DNA of 64,000 nt, from the NCBI GenBank assembly GCA_003339415.1, contig PDHQ01000002.1, forward strand, positions 580,090-644,089, read 5' to 3'. The position numbers and the translations under genes are program-made. Source of the DNA: Ophiocordyceps camponoti-saundersi (nom. inval.) (lineage: Eukaryota > Ascomycota > Sordariomycetes > Hypocreales > Ophiocordycipitaceae). The notes under the pieces were generated by a model. That model searched no databases and was not told the origin of the DNA. It was given only the letters and a program-made list of their open reading frames with translations. Positions 39,641 to 52,533 of the stretch are shown here, piece by piece (within the stretch, counting starts at the first letter, position 1; every line of letters begins with the position of its first letter).

Positions 39641-41248
39641 AAAGTCAAAGCACGCAGGCAGGGCAGAAACGGGGAAACATGACAGGGCCTAGCTGGTAAC
39701 CAGTCAGGTAAAACGAATAGGACTGTCAAGGAAGAAGAAGAAGAAGAAGGGAAAGAAAGAGAGAAAAAAAAAAGGACCGTTGGTATCGGCCGTGTGCACG
39801 GTACCATGCTGTGCATGCGCATGTACAACCGCTCATGCGTGGGATGCTCCGCCTGCTCCGCCCGCTGCCATGCGGCGCTGTGGGTAGAGACGGATGGGAG
39901 GCGAGGTATCCGCTACTCCGACCGGGGCGCTTCGCTCTCCTCGTCATCATCGCTTGGTCCGGCCAGACGGAGGCCTCTCTCTCTTTCTCAATCTCTCTCG
40001 CGCTGTTCTGAAGCCCGGTCCTTTCTCGTCGTTTCTGCTCTTCCCATCCACTCATCTCTATTCATGGACTCACTCACTCACTCACACACCCCCCCCAACG
40101 TGACTCACTCGTTTTTTTCTTTCCCTTGCTCTCTCTCCTACCTACTCTCTATAGGTCTGCAATGTGTCCGAGCCTCCTCCGCACCCTCCGTCAATCCTCC
40201 GCAGCCGCTTCCTTACCTACCTACCTACCTATCCATCTACCCTCCCTCACAACCCCCCTCCAAGAAAAAAAAAGACACGCTGAGAAACCATGTCTCTCGC
40301 TCTCACACTCGCTCTTCCTCTGACAAGGGAGGGGGGGAGGAAGAAGAAAAGGAAGAGGAAGAGGAAGGGAAGGGGATATGGGGGGGGGGGGGGGGGGGGG
40401 AGGGGAGGGGTGCGTCTCTTCTCATCTTCCATCCACACCTCACCCACTCCCCCCCAAAAAAAGGAGAGGCGTGCCATCAGAATAGCCCCAACTGTGCCGC
40501 CTTCGCAACCCTGGTCTCTCCCACACACCTCCACCTCTCTCCCCTAGTCAGCTCCTCGAGTGAGACAAGCGTGTGGAGGCAATCCTCGAGGTTCCCACTT
40601 GGGGCCATGCCTATTGCTGCCGGTCGTCTCTTGGATGGCCCCGGTCTTTGGTCGACTTTCCGCTGATCCTGGCCTGCGTCGCCCTGTGCCGATGAGCAAG
40701 AGAGAAAGTGAATGAGTGAGAGTACTTATGGACCCCGTTCATCCGTCCGCCCATACGATCGGCAACCCGGACGCATCTGTGTACTCTCTTCTTCTTCTTT
40801 TTTTTTATTCTCCCCATCATCATTATTATTATATTATTATTTTTCAGTCTCGGTTCTTCCTTCTTCTTCCTTCTCTTCTTCTGCTTCTCTTCCTTCTTCC
40901 AACGTCTTGACTCCCGTCTCATCTTTCCAACACATCTCTTTCTTTTCTTCTTCTTTTCTTTCCTCTCTCACTCTCACTCTCACTCTCTCTTAAGAAATCC
41001 AAAAAATCCTAGGAAACGACTTGCTTTCCTTGCCCTTCCTTGATCAAATCACACCCACACTCACACTCACATACAAGACTTGTCAACAACATCACGTCTT
41101 CCTAAACAACCCACACACACACACACGCACATCTCTCTCTCCCTCCCTCGTTGACTCTCAACCTCACAAACACCTTCAACACACGCTTCTGCCACCTTGT
41201 CTAGCCCTGTGTAGCCACCGACACAAAAGCAGGCAACGGAGCTGTCCC

Positions 41249-41281
41249 ATGTACAACATCAAAATCTGTCTCGAGCCCTAA
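41249..41281 (+). other. Upstream ORF in the leader of the Msn2/4-like gene
   Basis: An ATG in the context tcccATGt opens a 10-codon frame (MYNIKICLEP) and stops at TAA, 258 bases before the main ATG at 41540. A uORF here would be expected to modulate translation of the transcription factor. It lies before a possible leader intron (GTGAG near 41469 to TAG at 41534-41536). Transcription of this part is inferred from the CT-rich leader. Confidence 0.4.
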
Positions 41282-41539
41282 TACAGCTGGTCTCGCCTCT
41301 GGGGAGACTTGTCGTCCAGTCCTTACCCCTCCCAGGACCTTCTATACCAACCATCAACCTCTCCTTCTTTTTCTTCCGCCTCATCTTCTGTACACTACCA
41401 ATACAACAACACCCACCTACCTACCTAATCGACAACGACAACGACAACTAGAGAAACTCGGCTTGCGAGGTGAGAAGAAGACGTCAACTCTTACCATCAA
41501 CTCGGCTGACTCTCTCTCTCTCTGTGTGTGTGTCTAGCC

Positions 41540-43254
<1,715 letters not shown>

Positions 43255-45354
43255 GACGGTGCCACACGAAAAGAAACCGCTACAAGACCAAGAATCAAAA
43301 CAAAAAGAAAACCCAAAGAGACGATACGACGTTTTTTAATGACCTTCATTTTCTCCACGCCAGTCTGGCAGTCAGGGTAACAAAGGAATCTGTTTATTAC
43401 TATTTTCCCGAGACGCAACCAATTCGGTCGGTAGACAAGGGGGGGGGTTTGGGAAATATGGTGGGCGGCAAAGTCCGAAAGAAAAGAACAAAAAGTCGCC
43501 TGTTTTTTTTTTCTTGCACAGCGCTATTCATGATGTTGCATTTACACCCTTCTTCTATTTATTCCTTTCTTCCATTTTACCTTCGTGTATCCAACTTTTT
43601 TCTGGAACTGATTCTTGTTCCTCTTTCATGAATGGGAGGGAGGAGAGGGGAGGGTCTAAGTGCTTTTATATTTCATTGAACCCATTTTTCCTTGGAGAGG
43701 GACGGGAGAGGATGGATGGTATCGAGAGAATCAGAGAAAGTCACTGGTTAGATGATGTTTTTTTTCCCCTTCTCTCGTTACCTTGGGGGTTTTTTCCCTT
43801 TGACCAAACCGCCTGCCCTCGTTGTCTTTACTCTTCATCTTTTTCTTGTGACATTTTTTCTTTTACCCCCTTTTTGTTCTGTCTTTGCCTCTTGTTCGCT
43901 CGCTCTACGTTGGGAGTGCTAGCGAACAGGGGTTTGAAGAGGATGGATGGGGGAATGAAGGCCAGGGTTAGGAATGTGCTGGACACGGCTTGACCTTCGA
44001 GTATAGTAGTACCTTTTATACACAGATATACAACCCTATATATGTCGCCGAGTGCATGCTGTATGTGTGTTTGTGTGTTTGTGCAAGGTGAGGGTGTTGA
44101 TGTGAGATGTGTGTCCGTAGAGGGAAGGGTTGTTGTGTCGTGTTTTGATGTGATGTGATGTGATGTACGACTCTGTGTGAAGGATGGAGAATTATATATG
44201 TACATGAAAGTCGTGAATGATGGGGATTGACTGTAGAGGCAAGCTTGGGTTTCTAGTGCTCTCAGACTTTGCACCCTTTGAGTCTGGATCTCTGCTGGGG
44301 ACTGGATACTCTGAATTGTTGGGGGTAGGAGAGGGGAGGGAGGGAGAGGAGAGAGGGAGGGAAGAGAGAGAGAGAGGGAGAGAGACAGAGAGAGACAGAG
44401 AGACAGAGAGAGACAGAGAATAGTAAGCCACTCCGGAGACAAAACGATATCCATAAAGGCGAGATGAAGATGATTTTCTTAAACGAGGAATAAATCCGGC
44501 CACCGCTCTTTTATACGGCCTTTTTTTTGGGAGCTGAAATGCAGGTGAGTTTTGACCACCTCTGACTTTGTAGGACGGTTTACGGATAGCAGGTCAGGTT
44601 AGGTTAGGTTACTCCCACGGGTGGTAGCGGTAAGGGTTCTCCACTTACCGGCCCCGTTCCAGTTTTCTTCCGTGCGGGTCGGGCCGGGGCCGGCTTGAGG
44701 TCCGGGTGGTTCGACGATGGTCAACCTCATCTCGCATGTGTAATGTGAGTGGACGGATACGTCTTTGATCATGTCCGTAGTCTATCTGTACATGTGCATG
44801 CAAGCAACGTGTGTGCGTGTGTGGATGTATGTATTTTTTTTTATCGTGTAAGAACTAGGTTGGTGATATTTCTGTGCATGTATAATGTATGTGATATATA
44901 CAACTTGTTTACTGCATGCGTTTGCATGCAGCGTATCTTAGGATTGAAGCTGTTTCTTCGTATGTACATATGTATGTAGATACAGTGCGTCGGGGTGTGG
45001 AGAGGATGAGGCGTGCGTCGCGGCGTGGGGCCTCTTCTCATGGCCCTAGCTGAGTTGCCTACCTGGGCGGTAATATATGCATGATATAGACTAATTCTCG
45101 AGTCCTGCCGACGGAGATTACGCGCTTCCCTTATCGGAATGATGCTGTTATTTTGAGGTTGAGTTAGGCAAGCTCTTTTTTATCGTGCCTAGCGATGTTG
45201 ATAGCAGGTCCAGATACAGACAGGCCCGGATGCAGGTCCGGATACACGAGGAGAGCCTTTAGAGGAAAAAAAAACAATGCTTCGAGGTTGGAGACGGAGT
45301 AAAGTGAAATTACTAAGCTGCTGAGCATCGCGAGGATTGATAGAAGGGTCCTTC

Positions 45355-45362
45355 TATAGGGT
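45355..45362. repeat. Left target-site duplication TATAGGGT
   Basis: An 8-bp direct repeat directly outside the left inverted repeat, identical to the copy at 45802-45809. Confidence 0.8.
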
Positions 45363-45801
45363 CAGGGTTTAAAAAAAGTCAGTTAAAAAAGTCACAGAAG
45401 ATTACTTTTAGTTATTTTAAATAAACTAGTTTATTTAATTAAAAATTAGGGCTTTATATATAAATTATAAAAAAAACACTATTAAATAGAGGAAAAATAC
45501 CTTTATAAGTATATATTTTTTTTATATTAGTAATCTTAGTTATATAAGCTATAAATAGCGATTAGTTATTTAGTAACTAAAGTCCTTAAAAAATAAGGAC
45601 TTTTTTCCTTTAAAAATTCCTTATTAATTAAGAAAAAATAATTAAAAGAAAAAAAAATAATAGCTATTTAGCGAAGAATTTACTTTATTTTATAGCTTTT
45701 TTAGCTACTTATTTACTCTTATTTTACGCTTATAACTTTTAAAAAAGTTGCGACTTTTTTGCGACTAAAGTTATGCAATTAGTCAGTCGTTTTAAACCCT
45801 G
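45363..45801. mobile_element. Non-autonomous hAT-like element, AT-rich (RIP-like)
   Basis: The element is 439 bp. Its ends are perfect 12-bp inverted repeats, CAGGGTTTAAAA at 45363-45374 and its complement at 45790-45801. It is flanked by an identical 8-bp direct repeat, TATAGGGT, at 45355-45362 and 45802-45809. Eight-base target duplications and CAGGG-type ends fit hAT transposons. The inside has no open frame of note and is very AT-rich with TA/AAAT runs, unlike its neighbours, which suggests repeat-induced point mutation. It sits 156 bp before the ATG of the DPH6 gene. Confidence 0.8.
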
Positions 45802-45809
45802 TATAGGGT
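45802..45809. repeat. Right target-site duplication TATAGGGT
   Basis: An 8-bp direct repeat directly outside the right inverted repeat of the element. Confidence 0.8.
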
Positions 45810-45957
45810 AGTGCCTACATCGCGTCGAGATTCTCCCCAATGCCCGTAGATGTGACTGTAACAGAATCTCGGCTCCAAGCCAGCCAGCAAAGGCCCCCCG
45901 ATAGGCAAAGTAGCGATGACACTGATTAAGTCCTGAAAGCCGGCGCGCAACGACACC

Positions 45958-48549
45958 ATGTCTGCGGAGAGCCTCAACGTCATAGCCCTCATCTCCGGCG
46001 GCAAGGACAGCTTCTTTAGCCTGCTTCACTGTCGGAAGCATGGGCACTCCGTCGTCGCGCTGGCGAACCTCTTCCCGGCCGGGCACGGGGAGGAGGAGAA
46101 GGGTGACGACGTCAAGGAGGTGGAGATGATTGACCCGTTGCGGTCGCCGCCGACGTCCACGCCGATGATGGGCGACGATTTGCCTCTTGACCCGGATAGT
46201 TTCATGTACCAGACGGTCGGTCATCAGCTTCTGCCTCTTTACGCGGCTGCGACGGGCATCCCGCTTTATCGGATCGCTATCCGTGGTCGGGCCCGGTGTA
46301 GTGATCGCGACTACGAGGTCGCCGGCGCTCAAGGAGATGAGACTGAATCCATGGTGCCGTTGCTACGGGCTGTCAAGGAACGTCATCCAGAGGCCAACGC
46401 ACTCTGCTCGGGAGCCATCTTATCGACTTACCAACGGACGCGGGTCGAGTCTGTCGCTCTTCGTCTCGGTCTCACACCGCTATCCTACCTATGGAAATAC
46501 CCCATCTTACCAACGACGACGCTCACTGCCGTCGACGACGGTTCCCAACTGCTGCGCGACATGGCCACCGCCGGGCTACAGGGACGCATCGTCAAGGTCG
46601 CCACTGCCGGCCTGGACGGGAACCACCTCTGGGAACGGGTGACGTCGCCGGCGGGCGCCGCGCGCATCCAAAGGGCCATGAGCAAGTTCGGCAACCTTGT
46701 AAAAGGCGACGGCGCTGTGCTGGGTGAGGGCGGCGAGTTCGAGACGCTCGTCGTTGACGGGCCCGCTTGGCTTTTCAAGAAGAGGCTCGTCGTCCCCGAA
46801 GAGGGGAGAACTACCGTCGTCGACGCCGGTGGCTCTTCTTGCCTGATGCTTCGCGGAGCAAGGCTCGAGGGAAAAGAAGATGTCGACGTCCGTCCTACAG
46901 AAGAGCAGGAGATTTCTCTCGTCCCCGAGCCGCAGCTTTTGGATCATAGGTTTCGGTACGTGCTGCGACGGATCGGGACCGGCCCCGGCCCGGACACGGC
47001 TTCCCTTTTCGTCCCGGAGCCGTACCGGCCGCCGTCGGCGCTACCCGGCACGTGGTCCGTGCTCGACCCCGGCGGTGGCTTTTACCACCGCTGCGTCTCG
47101 GCAGATGACCATGACGGTTGCGGCGACGGCGGTTCGGTGGCGGCGGAGACGGCGAGGGTGGTGGTGGACAGGATGCGGAGTGCGCTGTCGGCAGCAGCCG
47201 GGCACCAACCTGGCGACGTCATCAGCACCGTCGTCGTCCTACGAGACATGTCGGCCTTTGCGGCCTTCAACGAAGAATACGGCAAGCTCTTCAGTAGGCC
47301 TTTGCCGCCTTCGCGCGTGACCATCTCGTGCGGTGACTACCTTCCAGGTCGTAGCTCGATGATGGTGTCGATGATGGTGTCGATGACGCTGCCTTTGGCG
47401 GCTGGAACTGGGGTTGGGTCTGGCCGAAATCATCGGACGGGATTGCATGTGCAGTCACGGTCTTACTGGGCTCCGGCCAACATCGGCCCCTACAGCCAGG
47501 CTATCCAAGTACCTATCATCCCGGTGGGCGGCGGCGGAGGCGAAGGAATAGGAGGAGGGGTGAGGGCTGTCTTCATCGCAGGACAGATTCCGCTCGTGCC
47601 GGCGACTATGATGAAGATGAAGGATTCTTATGATACGTTTCTTCGGCAGGCCGTGCTTTCGCTGCAGCATCTCTGGAGGATAGGGAGGGAGATGAAGGTC
47701 CAGTGTTGGACGAGCGCCGTCGCCTACCTTTCTCCGTCGACGTCGACCGAGGACAAGGCCAAGGTTGCGGCTGAGATTTGGAGGCTGGCTCATGCTACTA
47801 CCGAGGAGGGAGAGGAGCAGGATCAGGAGCAGGATGATGACGAGGATGAAGAGGGACCGGATCCGTGGAGCAGCGTCAAATTCATCAATGACCAACCGCA
47901 GGCCGTCCCCTTACCGGATCGGAAGGCGTTCAAGTCCAGTCAAAGGCTTCCGCCCCTGTTCACGGTCGAGGTCGAGGCCCTACCGCGACAGTCGGAGATT
48001 GAGTGGCATGCGCACATGGGCTGGGCGGGCGTCGCCGACGGGAGCGTCGAGATGGTGTGTGATGCGGATTTGGTAGTAGGAGGGGGAGGAAGCGCATGGC
48101 ATGTCGTCGTCCGTACTGGGGGGCAAGATGGTGATGGTGATGAGGATGATGGGGATGAGATGCTATTCGTTCACACGCTGGTGGTGGCGGCTGACGACTG
48201 GCAGGCGGTTCGGAGAAAGGATCTATATCAGACGGCGATGCGGAGATTGGTTCGTGGAGGAGGAGACGATTGGCGGACGGAGGGGCGGCCGTATCTAGTC
48301 TATGATGTCGGGGGCGGGCGGCGGCGGCGGCGGCGGTGGGCAGCTGAGGAGAGTGAGAAGGAAGAGGAGGAGGAGGAGGAGGAGATGGAGGAGCAACAGG
48401 AGGAGCAGGAAGAGGATGATGAGGGAGACAAGGATGATCTATCCGTAGATGGTACCATGTTGGTTCCATGCCGCTCCATCTGGTCGGCTGGGGGGAAACG
48501 GGTCGGATGTGTGGCCTGTTATCGTGCGACGATTCGAGAAGGCGGCTGA
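45958..48549 (+). CDS. Diphthine-ammonia ligase (DPH6), with RidA-like domains
   Basis: This uninterrupted frame encodes 863 residues. The N-terminal PP-loop ATPase has SGGKDS at 13-18 and a GEGGEFETLVVDGP motif near 258, the hallmarks of the ligase that makes the final amidation step of diphthamide on elongation factor 2, using ATP and ammonium. The C-terminal half contains two RidA/YjgF-like regions, including YWAPANIGPYSQAIQV, as usual in fungal DPH6. Short repeats (MMVSMMVSM near 461), an acidic QDQEQDDDEDEE stretch and a long Glu/Gln run near the end come from GAG/GAT microsatellites. The start is the first ATG after the hAT-like element, in a good context (cgacaccATG). It acts in the cytosol. 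Confidence 0.9.
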   Translation: MSAESLNVIALISGGKDSFFSLLHCRKHGHSVVALANLFPAGHGEEEKGDDVKEVEMIDPLRSPPTSTPMMGDDLPLDPDSFMYQTVGHQLLPLYAAATGIPLYRIAIRGRARCSDRDYEVAGAQGDETESMVPLLRAVKERHPEANALCSGAILSTYQRTRVESVALRLGLTPLSYLWKYPILPTTTLTAVDDGSQLLRDMATAGLQGRIVKVATAGLDGNHLWERVTSPAGAARIQRAMSKFGNLVKGDGAVLGEGGEFETLVVDGPAWLFKKRLVVPEEGRTTVVDAGGSSCLMLRGARLEGKEDVDVRPTEEQEISLVPEPQLLDHRFRYVLRRIGTGPGPDTASLFVPEPYRPPSALPGTWSVLDPGGGFYHRCVSADDHDGCGDGGSVAAETARVVVDRMRSALSAAAGHQPGDVISTVVVLRDMSAFAAFNEEYGKLFSRPLPPSRVTISCGDYLPGRSSMMVSMMVSMTLPLAAGTGVGSGRNHRTGLHVQSRSYWAPANIGPYSQAIQVPIIPVGGGGGEGIGGGVRAVFIAGQIPLVPATMMKMKDSYDTFLRQAVLSLQHLWRIGREMKVQCWTSAVAYLSPSTSTEDKAKVAAEIWRLAHATTEEGEEQDQEQDDDEDEEGPDPWSSVKFINDQPQAVPLPDRKAFKSSQRLPPLFTVEVEALPRQSEIEWHAHMGWAGVADGSVEMVCDADLVVGGGGSAWHVVVRTGGQDGDGDEDDGDEMLFVHTLVVAADDWQAVRRKDLYQTAMRRLVRGGGDDWRTEGRPYLVYDVGGGRRRRRRWAAEESEKEEEEEEEEMEEQQEEQEEDDEGDKDDLSVDGTMLVPCRSIWSAGGKRVGCVACYRATIREGG

Positions 48550-48797
48550 CTGTGGGACCTGGCCGCATGTTTGAGGTACCTCGTTATCTAACAAGCTTTT
48601 GCCGAGCCTTTTCTTCCCACCTCTCTCTCTCTTTCTCTCTTCCCAACTCTCTTCGCCTCGTCATGTAGGAAACGCATAACATGCTACACTGCACTACATG
48701 ACATGACACGTACCTAGGGACGCCACCTTGGATAATATACTTACATGCATACATATATACACATATATATTGTATGTATATTCATCTATATCTTTAA

Positions 48798-49752
48798 ATG
48801 GCAGAGTCAGCTCCTCGCACGGCTCCGGGCCGCATGGAGTGGTCATGGAACGACGCCAGCGCAGCGCACAAGAACAGCAAAACCAGCGACGACGACGATG
48901 ACGACGACGACGACGACGCCCCCCCTCCCTTGAGCGCGGGCGCGATCCGGCCTCCCAGTCGAGCCGTCTCGATCCCGCTGTCGACCAGCTCGCGCATAGA
49001 AGAGATTCTACAGACGGGTCGTGCCCGGGCCGAGAGCAGAGGCCAGCTCGGCGACGAGTACGATGCCGTGCCTAGCATCCGATCACCGAAGCCCTTGTCT
49101 TCGGCCGTCTACCGGAGAAGAAGACGGCCGGAGGAGAGGATGATGCCGACGGAGGAGAGCGACGAGGGCAGCAGAACCAGGTCATCGTGGTGGGGGAAAA
49201 TTGCGGGAAAGTTCCAGTCTGTTGAGCTGGAGAATAAGGGCAGTGTGGCTAGAGACCACCTCGCGCTCGGTAGGGGGATTTATATTCCTGATTTCCCTTG
49301 CCTTTCCCCCCTCATCTCTCCTCTGTATTTTCTCGTCATCTTTACTGACTACTCTCTGTTCCCTTTTCTATTTCCTTTTTTTGTTGCCCTTTACAGAGCG
49401 TACTTTTCTCGCTTGGCTCCGAACATCATTGGCGTTCGCATCCATTGGCGTGGCGGTGACGCAGCTCTTCCGTCTGAACACGTCTCTTTCCGACAAGGAC
49501 GCTGACTCGCTGACGCTGCGGCGGATGGGGAAGCCCCTCGGCGCGGCCTTTCTCGGTATCAGTATCCTGACGCTTCTGCTTGGCTTTCGACGGTACTTTC
49601 ATGGTCAGGAGTGGGTTATGAAGGGCAAGTTCCCGGCTAGTCGCGGGACGGTGATTATCGTCGCCTTGTTGGCTTTGGCTATCATGATGGTTTCGCTGGT
49701 TGTTGTTGTTGTTATTCAGCCGCGGGCGGATGCCATGATGATGGATTTGTAG
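48798..49752 (+). CDS. DUF202 membrane protein
   Basis: Two exons (48798-49269 and 49397-49752) join in phase over a 127-nt intron to give 275 residues. The N-terminal 150 residues are disordered, with an Asp run coded by GAC repeats, Pro- and Arg-rich stretches and basic clusters. The rest has DHLALERTFLAWLRTSLAFASIGVAVTQL, the DUF202 signature, plus two more hydrophobic segments, making three membrane passes. DUF202 occurs in the Vtc1 chaperone of vacuolar polyphosphate synthesis and in uncharacterised fungal membrane proteins. A function for this one is not shown by sequence. Confidence 0.85.
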
Positions 49753-50060
49753 GGAGTTTTTTTTTCATTTCTGTAGTGTTTTTTTGCTAAAGAAGTAGGA
49801 GAAGAGAGAGAAGAGATGAAGAAGGAGACGAAGAAGAAGAACAGGAGACTGATGGCTTTGAAATGGCAGCCAACTTGTAGGATATGCGTGTGTTCTGTGT
49901 CAAGGTGATAAGAGTCGATCCGATATGTACCCGAGTGCGACTAAGATAATCAGTTTGTACATCGACCTCCACCCAAACCTTGATCCAACAACTTCACGAT
50001 CCTCCTCCTCCTCCTCCTCCTCAACGGCTAGATGGCCAGCCCCTACCACCAAGAGATACC
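49753..50060. other. Short intergenic region
   Basis: This holds the 3' end of the DUF202 gene and the leader of the helicase. No gene is seen. Confidence 0.5.
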
Positions 50061-52533
50061 ATGGATATTCCCGCCTTTGCCGGCTCCCAGCTCGCCCTCC
50101 TCTCCGCCGAGCTTCAAGCCGAAGTGTCGGAAACAAGCAGCCTAATCAACTCTCACGCTCCGACGACGCTGCAGCGCGCCGGCCTCGCCATCACAAACCT
50201 CGTCGTCAACTCGCGCCGCACCGCTCTCGGAGGCCGGACCTTGCTTGAGCTAGGTCCCGATCCTGCTACGACCGGAAGTGACGGTCTGCTGCCGTCGCAC
50301 GGCATCCGGCCCGGAGACATCATCCTCGTCTCTGGCCAGCCGGCGGGCAGCGCCAAGAAGAGCGAGGTTAGGGAATTGGAGCGTAGGGGCGTGAGGGGCG
50401 TCGTCGTCAAGGTTCAGAAGAGTGTCCTCTGTGCCGCTGTCGACCAGGATGGCGAGGAGGAGGACAAGGATGATGGGCTTGCGGGGAGGTTGTGGGCTGT
50501 TAAGCTGGCTGATGAAGTGACCCATCGACGGTAACGTCTTCACTGAGCCCTCGCAATTGGCCTTGCGCTGATAGTAGACCACTCAGGATGAGCCAGACGA
50601 TGGAGAAGCTGCAAAAGATGACAGAGTCCGAGTACTCGACCTTTATCCGCGTTCTCTTCGGGCTTGATAGCCCGTCACCGCTGTCTTCAGATATCGACGA
50701 GCCGGACTGGTTCGATCCCACGTTGAACGATTCCCAAAAGGATGCTATTCGATTCGCTCTCGCCTCGCGCGAGATTGCTCTGATCCATGGGCCTCCAGGG
50801 GTACGTACGCTGCTTTCTTCGCATAGATGACGACTGCGGCACACGCTGACGACGACGGCGACTATGATGACGGCGAGGGTCAGACAGGCAAAACCCATAC
50901 ACTAGTCGAGCTGATTCTGCAATTCGTCAAAGCCGGCCAGCGCGTTCTCGTCTGCGGCCCGTCCAACATCTCCGTCGACAACTTGGTCGAGCGTCTGGCG
51001 CGTCACAAGCTGCCCAACATCCTCCGTCTCGGCCATCCCGCCCGCCTGCTGCCGTCCGTCGTGCAACACTCGCTCGACGTGCTGACGCAGACGTCCGACG
51101 CCGGCTCCATCGTCCGCGACGTGCGAGCCGACATGGACGCCAAGCAGGCCGCCGTCGGCAAGACGCGCGGCCGGAGGGAGAGACGCGATCTCTACGCTCA
51201 GCTCAGGGAGCTGCGCAAGGAGTATCGCGAGAGGGAGAGGCGCTGCGTCGACGGACTCGTGGCCCGCAGCAACGTCGTCCTCGCTACCCTCCACGGCGCC
51301 GGCGGCTCACAGCTCAGGCGGCAGGAATTCGACGTCGTCGTCATCGACGAGGCTAGTCAGGCGCTTGAGGCTCAGTGCTGGGTTCCGCTGCTGGCGGCGA
51401 ACAAGGCCGTGTGCGCGGGCGATCACCTACAGCTGCCTCCGACGATAAAGTCGACGACGAGTTCTTCTTCTTCCTCCTCGAAAAAGAAGACGACGACGAC
51501 GACTACGACGACGACGAAGGGGAGCCTGGAGACGACGCTCTTCGACCGGCTACTGGCTCTGCATGGTCCGGGCATCAAGCGCATGCTGACGACGCAGTAC
51601 CGCATGCACGAGGCCATCATGCGCTTCCCCTCGGACGAGCTGTACGAGTCTAAGCTGGTGGCGGCCGAGGCCGTCAAGGCAAGACTGCTCAGAGACCTCG
51701 AGTACGGGGTCGAGGACTGCGACGAGACGCGCGAACCTCTCGTCTTCATCGACACACAGGGCGGAGACTATCCCGAGAGGACCGACGGCGGCAGCGGCGA
51801 CGATAAGGGCAAAGGCAAGAGCTTGCTTGGAGAGAGCAAGAGTAACGAGATGGAGGCCGCTCTGGTCAGGCAGCATGTGAAGCAGCTCATAGAGGCGGGC
51901 GTGCGCGCTGAAGACGTGGCTGTTGTCACTCCTTACAATGCCCAGGTTCGTCCGTCCCTCCATCCGGTTCTCTGACCACCCCCCCCTTTTATTTCAGTCT
52001 TCGAGCAACGGGTAATGACTGATACATCTCTTATCTACGAAAATGGTGGAAAAAAAAACAATAGTTGGCATTACTGGCACCGCTGAAGGAGCAGTTTCCG
52101 GGCATCGAGCTGGGAAGCGTCGACGGCTTCCAGGGAAGAGAGAAGGAGGCCGTCATCGTCAGCCTCGTGAGGAGTAACGCCGAGGGAGACGTCGGCTTCT
52201 TGGGAGATAAGAGGCGACTGAACGGTGAGAACGGGTGGAAGGGTCCCTTTTATACGGGGTTTTTGGCCGTCGGCTCATGCTCAAGCAGTTGCCATGACGC
52301 GTCCCAAACGGTCGCTTACCGTCATCGGCGACTCGGAGACGGCGTCGAGGTGAGGGAAAACTCTTCCGTGGTTCTTAGCGTCGAGTGCTGTTGTTGGTGG
52401 TTCCGTTGCACCTCGCTGACGCTCTTTTACCGCTTCTTTCAGGGGTAGCAAGTTTATGAAGAGGTGGATGGCGTTTCTTGAAGAGAAGGCGGACCTGCGG
52501 TATCCCGACTTGTCGACGCTCAGTCAGGATTGA
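50061..52533 (+). CDS. SF1 DNA helicase, Hcs1/SMUBP2-like
   Basis: Six exons (50061-50530, 50587-50800, 50884-51945, 52065-52224, 52289-52349, 52443-52533) join in phase to give 685 residues, close to yeast Hcs1 (683). Motif I is GPPGTGKTHT, split by the second intron between Gly228 and Thr229. Later motifs are [11 protein letters not shown] (motif II), GDHLQLPPT (motif III), TQYRMHEAI (motif IV), [20 protein letters not shown] (motif V) and [15 protein letters not shown] (motif VI). A low-complexity Ser/Lys/Thr insertion coded by triplet repeats follows motif III. The protein unwinds DNA 5'-3' with ATP, and Hcs1 associates with polymerase alpha. The substrate here is inferred from the family. 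Confidence 0.92.

Larger units (their letters stand above)
31774..41539. other. 9.8-kb gene-free, microsatellite-rich region
   Basis: I find no supported gene on either strand between the CRH gene and the Msn2/4-like gene. The region is packed with CT, GA, CA and TACA/GTAG repeats, poly-A, poly-T, poly-G and poly-C tracts, one 10-N gap and many copies of TATCCGTA/TACGGATA. Open frames here translate to repeats only. The last 700 bases are CT/CA-rich and read like a long leader of the gene at 41540, with a uORF. The rest may be promoter, a long non-coding transcript or decayed sequence. Confidence 0.55.
43255..45957. other. Intergenic with an AT-rich transposon relic
   Basis: No gene is supported. 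The first part carries the 3' side of the zinc-finger gene and GT/GA microsatellites (near 44341-44420). From about 45363 the base composition falls sharply to AT-rich, which is the hAT-like element listed separately. Normal composition returns at 45802. Confidence 0.55.

Noticed and set aside
39794..40666. 290-codon open frame in the gene-free region
   Set aside because: It translates CT, GA and poly-G repeats and shows no domain or intron pattern.
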